A DNA stretch of 64,000 nt from Dryas octopetala (lineage: Eukaryota; Streptophyta; Magnoliopsida; Rosales; Rosaceae), in contig OY992836.1 in NCBI GenBank assembly GCA_963921425.1, positions 565,501-629,500 of the forward strand, given 5' to 3'. Positions within the stretch are counted from its first letter, which is position 1. Each line of letters starts with the position of its first letter. Positions 58,691 through 64,000 of this stretch are shown here, in pieces. Under the pieces are notes generated by a model. The model saw only the letters and a list, made by a program, of their open reading frames with translations. It was not told where the DNA came from and searched no databases. The position numbers were made by a program, and so were the translations under genes.

Positions 58691-59578
58691 TTAATTGTAT
58701 ACAGTTGATAATATCGATTCCAGCTTGAGAACCTTGTTATTTTCAGAGATTGATTTTCATGCTACAAATTTTAATTGTTTTATTAAAGAATGATTAACGA
58801 TTTCTGATTTAGGTTTGAGTATGATATCTTTCAGAGTTTGATTTACAGTTGAAGAGATTTAAAAATAAATTTGAAAGAAGAGATTTTGAAAATAGTTTTA
58901 AAGCTGAAGGATTTCAAAGAGCGACGTGAGTGAAATTAGATAGATGATTATTTGTATTGTGTGCTTGTATTGCATTGTATGCTAGGATTTTGGTTAAGTC
59001 TATGCTTGAATCTTGAGGATGGAATTGATGATGAGTATGCTTTGAGATTATGGGTTAGGATGTGAATGGTTGATATTGAGGTTAATAGTTGATGTTTAGG
59101 CATTTGAATTGCCGAATTGATTTATTATTGGTGGATATTTATTGAGTTAAAAAATTGAAGAATTTATGAGGATTGTTAGGTCATTTCACTCATACGAGCT
59201 CTAGTGAGCTTACTGGGTTGTTTGGTTGAATGACCCGGTGTACCATGAATATGGTGCAGTATAGTTATTTGTGTTTTGCAGGTTAAGCAGGCTGAGGAGG
59301 CAGTGAGGAGAAGTCGAGGCAGTGGGACCCATTTTGTTTTATTTAAATGTTTTTATACAGAGGTTTTATATAAATATTTTATTCGAAAGAAATTTATTTA
59401 CTTACTATGTTAAATGCATGGCTCAAAAGAAAGATAAAATAGGTTTATAAGTTTGATGTTCAGTATTTTTTGGGCCCGAGGTTTGGGGTGTTACACCCCC
59501 CATATCGGTATCGACTAGTCTAAAATCCGACGTTTCGGAATGTATGCCAATATTTTGAACACTGGTTGTTACATATAG

Positions 59579-59750
59579 TCCAAATTGTATGGATGGTAAA
59601 GAAAGGGTCTACATGGAAGTGGTTTTCACGTACTCTTTCTTTTTCTCCTGAATGATGACAAGTAGAGCGAGTCTAATGCATGTGATGTCCTTGATATTTT
59701 AGTTTTTTTTTACTTACTCTCTTTGTTATGTTTTGTGATTTGTGTTTTAG
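59579..59750 (+). other. NAT intron, second copy of the host duplication
   Basis: Resumes the host gene after the inserted LTR. Most of it (59587-59754) is the second copy of 44147-44314; it ends in the acceptor GTGTTTTAG (59742-59750) before exon block 3. Confidence 0.78.
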
Positions 59751-59754
59751 TGGT
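59587..59754 (+). repeat. Right copy of the 168-bp host duplication
   Basis: See 44147-44314. This copy runs on into the exon and so keeps the natural continuation; the left copy is cut off by the LTR after the first few bases of exon sequence. Confidence 0.9.
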
Positions 59755-59850
59755 TTAAAGAAACTATGAGTGCAATACAAGGAGTAATAATAGTTGCATC
59801 CTTCTTCCAAATGTTTCTTGGCTTTTGGGGTTTGTGAGAATTTTTGGGAG
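59751..59850 (+). pseudogene. NAT exon block 3
   Basis: After GTGTTTTAG it reads WFKETMSAIQGVIIVASFFQ, then MFLGFWGL, followed by a stop (TGA at 59833-59835) and GAATTTTTGGGAG before GTAGGT. NAT proteins have RF...AIQGALIVASxFQ and then GLWRIFGR; if one base is missing after TTGTG, the codons after it give that wording, so a one-base loss is likely. The first codon reads Trp instead of the usual Arg (the left duplication copy has AGG). Confidence 0.85.
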
Positions 59851-59950
59851 GTAGGTTGTGGCAATGAAGCCAATTAGAATTTGATAAATGTGCCTGGCAG
59901 TTATTACTTTGTTTGAAAAAGAACTTGATTATTGATGCGGTTTGATGCAG

Positions 59951-60027
59951 GTTTCTTAGCCCTCTCTATGCAGATCCTCTGTGACTCTTACGTGACTTGG
60001 GTTCTTTGCACTCGATTTTCCACATGT
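59951..60027 (+). pseudogene. NAT exon block 4
   Basis: After TTTGATGCAG it reads (R)FLSPLYADPL, then is out of frame or stopped; NAT proteins have RFLSPLxAVPLVTLTGLGLFxxGFP, and the other frame gives VTLT and LGFFALDFP with a stop (TGA at 60003-60005 region) where Gly is expected. At least two lesions. Similarity to the family ends near 60027, and the following IGLP-type exon sequence is not found. Confidence 0.75.
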
Positions 60028-60409
60028 AATCATGTCGAACCCTTCATTGTGTTATTTCTCAGTGCAAATGATTAAGTTGTCTTTGAAACTGCTACTGTTT
60101 GCTCTCCTGCACAGTATGAATTCATGGGAGGATAGACCATGCCATGCCTTTATAGTTTGTGTAATTATTGTACAAGTACTTATTTCATGTATAGTTTCAA
60201 GCTAGGTACAATTAATTTTTTTGGGGGTGTTACTTGGTAAGGGATGTGAATGAGTTTGCTTCTGTCTTTGTAAATTCTAGTTCGAATTTAATGAATTTAT
60301 TGATCTTTTTGAGTTGTCCATATTTGTGAATTTATAATTGGATGCAAGCAGGCTAAAATGTCTTCCTAAACCATCTACACAACCCAAATTTGTAAAAAAA
60401 ATTAAATGT
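60028..60409. other. Unassigned sequence after the NAT blocks
   Basis: No similarity to later NAT exons, no element ends. It may be intron or 3' flank. Nothing else seen. Confidence 0.4.
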
Positions 60410-61099
60410 CAATCAAACAAACAACAGTTGTAAATTAAAAAATATTGTGTTAGTGAAACCTAGACAACGATTTTAGTTGAAAAGCCATTGTATAAGATAA
60501 CTTCTAACAACATTTGATATCCAAACAAAGATGTATATCATTACTCTATACAACGGTTTTTTATTTATTTTAAATAATGATGTTTAACTTGTCTTCGGAC
60601 AACGTTTATAATGAATAACTATTGTGAGTAATACTTGATAACAATAGTTTTGTCTCTAAAATTGTTGTGTAGGTTTGTGTGAGACAACGGTTTTAGTTGA
60701 ATCACCATTGCATAAGATATCTTCTAACAACATTTAATATTTAAAAAATGATGTATATCATTACTCTATACAACAGTTTTTTGAAATAATGATATTTAAC
60801 TTGCCTTCGGACAACGTTTATAGTGACTAATTGTTGTGAGTAATACATATTAACAATAGTTTTTTTTCTCTAAAACCGTTGTGTAGGCTTCTACAAGACA
60901 ACAGTTTTAGACCAAATATAAGATTTTTCATGCACCATATACAACGGTTTTTTATGAAAAACGTTGTATGAATCAACTCAGACAACAGTTAATAACCGTT
61001 GTATGAAAGGCACACACTCGTCAGTCACATATACAATAGAATTTTCTTCTAATAAACAACGGTTAAAAACCGTTGTCTATTAACCTGATTGTTATAGTG
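60410..61099. mobile_element. Right end of a CACTA-type DNA element with tandem subterminal repeats
   Basis: The last bases GATTGTTATAGTG (ending 61099) read CACTATAACAATC on the reverse strand, the terminal motif of CACTA (En/Spm) elements. Inside it are many copies of ACAACGGTTTT and its complement, the subterminal motif type that such transposases bind, and a CAACGGTTAAAAACCGTTG palindrome near 61061-61079. A unit of about 220-230 bp is repeated (about 60460-60685 and 60688-60900) with a partial third copy. No left terminal CACTA is visible, so the piece is truncated or the left end has decayed. Confidence 0.75.
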
Positions 61100-61230
61100 T
61101 AAGTTGAAGTCATCAACATGTCTACACAGGTTGAATTTCTTTTACACAAAACCAGTTTTTGCTAAACCAATTATCTTCCTAACAACAAACCAACTAGGCA
61201 GTGTTGAGTTTCCTTTTTTAGTAACTTGGT
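61100..61230. other. Short host stretch between the CACTA end and the next LTR
   Basis: 131 bp without recognisable coding sequence. The CACTA duplication would be TAA (61100-61102). Confidence 0.45.
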
Positions 61231-61519
61231 TGTGAGACCACGTATTTTTCAAAGTTTTATTTTAAATATTTTGAATATTTATTTTAAGGATTTTGAGATT
61301 TATTTGAGAAATAAAAAGGGTTTGATTTAATTTTTAATTTTTGTTGTAAATTGGACTTGACCCAAAGTTGACTTTTAAAACTAGTAGGCTTTTGGTTTTG
61401 ACTTTTGGCCCGTTGGATAGGCATAAATCGAAGTTACGATTTGAAAGATACGGGCTTGTGAAGTGAGTGGCAAACTTGTAAATTTTACGAAGGTGGGTTT
61501 TAAATACCCAAAAATCAGA

Positions 61520-61524
<5 letters not shown>

Positions 61525-61567
<43 letters not shown>
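61525..61567. repeat. CT microsatellite inside the type-A LTR
   Basis: About 20 CT units, at the same place in the LTR as the CT or GA tracts of the other copies. Confidence 0.95.
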
Positions 61568-61569
<2 letters not shown>

Positions 61570-62699
61570 GCGTCTCTCTCGTCCCTCACCCTCGCCGCCC
61601 CTTCCACCAGCGCGTGGCGGCGTGTCCGACAGCGGCTAGGCTGGGTGTTTGGCCCAGGTTGCTCATGTCTCTCTCCTCTTCCTCCCAGTGGCCACCATCA
61701 ACCCAGAAAACACCAGACCCGAGACACCAAGCGCCGGATCCGATCGAACCCTCCTCCTGCGATCTGCATTTTCCGGCCAAATCGCGACACCGGACCACCT
61801 GGGTTCTCTTCCCCAGGCCTCGGCGAGTTTAGCCATGTCCTCCCCTAGCTCCGACGACCTTTCACGGCTGCAAATCGAGAAATGTCAGGCCGGCGGCTTT
61901 GCCGGCCAATTCGAGCTTTTCCGGCGAGATTTGGCCCTCGATCCAATTATGAGAAATGATCCTCTAGGTATGGGCTTTCTTTTCCCCTTGTTCTTGCGTG
62001 TCAATTTTGAGAAATTGGAGATTGAAATTTTAGGGCTTGTACCCATTTCGGGTTTACCTTGAATTGAGCATATTTGAATGAATTCTGAGTTGTTTTTCGT
62101 CCAATTGAAGTGCCTAGGTTGATTGGGGTTGATTTTTAGTTGAAAAACAAATTTTTTTAGGATCTGTCGTCGCTGCCACCATTGCCTCCGCCACTTGTGG
62201 CCGTGGGTCAGCGGTTATTGTCTCTTTTTGCCCAAATTGAACTTTTAGGAGACCCTCGGAGGTTGTTTGGTGAATTCTGTGAAATTTTCGTGTTGTTTAA
62301 GGCCGAGCAGCCACCGTGTGTGGTGGCGGCCGCCTGTTTTGGACGTTAAACGACCAGTTGTGAATTATGTTTATATTTAAGTTGGTTGTCTGGTCCTAAC
62401 AGGTACACGGGCTCAGGGAATCTCATTCCCGATGCCATTATGCTGCCGGATTTGGTATTCGAGCAATGGCACCGTGAAGGGTATTTCTGTCTTTTACGTA
62501 GTTGAACTGTGAGTGAAACTTATCGATTGTTTTAAATGTAGAGTACCGTTAATGAATTATCTGTTTTTGTGTGTTTGCCGTCTTATGTTAGGAAGGCTAA
62601 GTGTAGGATTTGAATCATGAGGATAAATTGATGAGGATTTGAGGCTAGGGAATTATTTAGAGACTTAAGAGTATTTAACGACAGCTGTGTTAGTGCATG

Positions 62700-62905
62700 T
62701 ACTGACCAAACGAGCCTGCTCGTGCGGAGTGACCCCTCTGTACAAGATTGTGGCCAGGATACGAGTCTGCTGGTGCGAAGGGACCCCTCCGTACGAGATT
62801 GTGGCCAGGATACGAGCCTGCTTGTGCGGAGTGACCCCTCCGTACGAGATTGTGGCCAGGATTTGAGCCTGCCTGAGCGCGGGATTGTGGCCAGGACATT
62901 GTCTA
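62700..62905 (+). repeat. LTR minisatellite, about 51-bp unit, four copies
   Basis: Units with GATTGTGGCCAGGATACGAG and CTGCTCGTGCGGAGTGACCC wording, starting near 62713, 62755, 62799 and 62850. Reading frames through it give repeated peptides on both strands and are not genes. Confidence 0.87.
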
Positions 62906-63787
62906 GAGTACAGGTACGAGAATGATGTGAGTTTTAAGTATAAGTGTTTCGAGATATCAGTTTCCAAGGATAAATTCACTTCAGAGTTTGATTTACGGTT
63001 GAGGGGATTTAAAATTTTTTTGAAAGAAGAGATTTTTGAAAGTAGTTATAAAGCTGGAGGATTTCCAAGAATGAAGTGAGTGAAATTAGCTAGTTTAACT
63101 GTTGCTTGATTTCTTGTGTGCATTGTTTGTTAGGATTTCGTTTGGCTAGGATTTATTAAAGTCTAGGCTTGAATCTTGAGAATGGAAGTGATGGTAATTA
63201 TGCTTTGAGATTATTAAATTTAAGACGGGAATGATTTGAGGTTGAGGTTAATAGTTGATGATTAGGCAATTGAATTGCATAATGATTATTATTATTTTTG
63301 GTGAAATTATGATGTGAACTTGAGGAATTATATTTGTCTTGATGCTTGGATGAAATTGTTGATGAAATTATTATGTGATTGAGTATTTATGGATTTTATT
63401 GTGGATTATTATTGATTATGGAAATAGAAGAATTATTGAGGTTATTATTTAAGTTATTTCACTCATACGAGCTCTAGTGAGCTTATCGGGTTGTTTATTT
63501 GAATGACCCGGTGTATCATGAATATGGTGCAGTGTGGTTGTTGATGTTTTGCAGGTTAAGCAGGCTGAGGAGGCAGTGAGGAGAAGTGGAGGCAGTGGGA
63601 CACACTTTGTTTTTTATTTAACTGATTTTATATAGTGATTTTTACATACATGTTTTCGGGCTCACACTCTGATTTATCAAATGTATTTATTTATTATGTT
63701 AAGTGCATGGCTCATTCTTTGAAAAATGGTTAAATGACAAGGTTTTCAGATTGTTTATGGGCCCGAGGTTCCGGGCGTTATATTGGT

Positions 63788-64000
63788 TATCTTAGTATAA
63801 AGCAAATGATGATGTGAACAAAGTATAACACAACATTTTCATAACATAGAATTGATTGCACTTAGTAACACAAACACAAGCATATATATATATATAGAGT
63901 GGTTATATTTCCACCCGCTTGTCTTATTTTATCATCCACCTTATTTTTATACCCACCATTAAATTTGAGAAAAATATTAAAACACTCTTCACACCCCTCA
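63788..64000. other. Unassigned right edge
   Basis: AT-rich, with a short TA run at 63882-63895. From about 63897 on, GAGTGGTTATATTTCCACC and following T/C-rich sequence looks like the start of another small element, but the window ends before a second end could be seen. Confidence 0.35.

Larger units (their letters stand above)
55939..59495 (+). mobile_element. Type-A long solo LTR in the hAT-like element
   Basis: Starts TGTGAGACCCTG and ends TTTGGGGTGTTACA, with duplication CCCCC (55934-55938 and 59496-59500). Without the MITE at 58296-58690 it is about 3.15 kb. Parts in order: A/T-rich start, core (56080-56230), CT tract (56282-56314), GC-rich block, spacer, minisatellite (57920-58110), the TTTCAAAGAGCGACGTGAG block near 58912, a CATACGAGCTCTAGTGAGC block near 59192, and the end block. 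No internal region. Confidence 0.9.
47815..59564. mobile_element. Non-autonomous hAT-like element, split by two LTR-element insertions
   Basis: The 8-bp duplication GTTGTTAC is perfect (47807-47814 and 59565-59572). The ends CAAGGTTCAAAATATCG (left) and CAGTGTTCAAAATATTGG (right, reverse strand) are imperfect inverted repeats. Eight-base duplications with short ends beginning CA are the hAT hallmark. Its own parts are 47815-48419, 55355-55938 and 59501-59564, about 1.25 kb in all, without any transposase. Many AATATCG-like motifs lie near both ends. Within it sit the copia element 48420-55349 and the LTR 55939-59495. Confidence 0.85.
44320..59573 (-). mobile_element. Type-B long solo LTR in the NAT intron, opened by two further insertions
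   Basis: Left end TGACAAGACCGTC, right end GTTGTTACA, with 5-bp duplication TATAG (44315-44319 and 59574-59578). Its own sequence is 44320-45827, 46319-47814 and the last base(s) at 59573, about 3.0 kb. Inside it lie a Mutator-like MITE (45828-46318) and, ten bases from its end, the hAT-like element (47815-59564). No internal region or partner LTR. Minisatellite at 45060-45200; GA tract at 47451-47483. Confidence 0.88.
29488..60027 (+). pseudogene. Nucleobase-ascorbate transporter (NAT) gene remnant, introns filled by nested elements
   Basis: Four blocks, all on the + strand and in the family's order, resemble plant NAT proteins (12-14 membrane segments; plasma-membrane permeases related to xanthine/uracil transporters): 29488-29600, 43930-44076, 59751-59850 and 59951-60027. 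Splice-like AG and GT sites flank most of them. The blocks are now spread over 30.5 kb because a copia element (29652-43858) and an LTR stack (44320-59573) lie between them. The third and fourth blocks have frame-shifting losses or in-frame stop codons, and the N-terminal exon and everything after about residue 200 of the family, including the NAT signature region, are not found. I call it a pseudogene, probably partial before the insertions. A diverged gene with unusual exons is less likely. Confidence 0.8.
61231..63782 (+). mobile_element. Type-A long solo LTR
   Basis: Starts TGTGAGACCACG and ends GTTCCGGGCGTTATA (final CA drifted to TA), with duplication TTGGT (61226-61230 and 63783-63787). 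2552 bp, no partner LTR or internal region. Collinear with 55939-59495: CT tract 61525-61567, GC-rich block 61570-61930, minisatellite 62700-62905, and CATACGAGCTCTAGTGAGC near 63464-63482. Confidence 0.9.

Noticed and set aside
1-64000. A CRISPR array, operon or other prokaryotic system
   Set aside because: The sequence is plant nuclear DNA; the only short regular repeats are microsatellites and the LTR minisatellites.

Overview
This is plant nuclear DNA, probably from a eudicot with a repeat-rich genome. The evidence is Athila, chromovirus and Ty1/copia retroelements, a hAT, Mutator-like and CACTA-type DNA elements, and short introns and exons of a plant nucleobase-ascorbate transporter (NAT). 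I see no rRNA or tRNA gene, no CRISPR array, no organellar sequence and no intact host gene. Nearly all of the 64 kb is nested transposable elements; the little host sequence between them contains a decayed NAT gene and one unidentified candidate exon. No repaired reading frames were attempted for the retroelements; they are treated as fossils.

Layout. (1) 1-22290: the inner part and 3' LTR of a + strand Athila element (5' LTR lies off the left edge). It is cut by three insertions: a 1.1 kb LTR-like unit (4338-5456), a 2.05 kb solo LTR (5963-8012), and a minus-strand stack 10499-19340 that holds 10786-16638, which holds 11868-14974. Each layer has its own 5-bp target-site duplication (TSD). 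(2) 22291-29487: a candidate host exon (22301-22398), a broken chromovirus (about 23186-27690) with no visible 3' LTR, and unassigned DNA. (3) 29488-60027: remains of a NAT gene on the + strand, with four recognisable exon blocks at 29488, 43930, 59751 and 59951. Its introns are filled by a copia element (29652-43858) carrying a large non-autonomous LTR element (31081-40267), and by a minus-strand solo LTR (44320-59573). That LTR carries a Mutator-like MITE and an 8-bp-TSD hAT-like element. The hAT in turn carries a minus-strand copia element (48420-55349) and another long LTR (55939-59495) with a second Mutator-like MITE. (4) 60028-64000: a CACTA-type end with tandem subterminal repeats, one more solo LTR (61231-63782), and unassigned sequence.

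The dominant component is a group of related long LTRs (1.1-3.6 kb; TG...CA ends; 5-bp TSDs). Eight occur alone in the window and only one is still a two-LTR element (31081-40267). That element has an initiator-Met primer site, a chromovirus-style polypurine tract and no recognisable gag-pol, so it is best called a LARD. The LTRs share modules in the same order: a core near a promoter-like zone, a GA/CT tract, a GC-rich block, a minisatellite, and an end block. The minisatellite unit differs between copies.

The most useful observations are the fully resolvable nesting, the NAT gene torn open by about 30 kb of insertions, a 168-bp host duplication whose copies now lie 15 kb apart, and minisatellites that evolve inside LTRs. 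I did not find a convincing new molecular system; these are genome-evolution findings.
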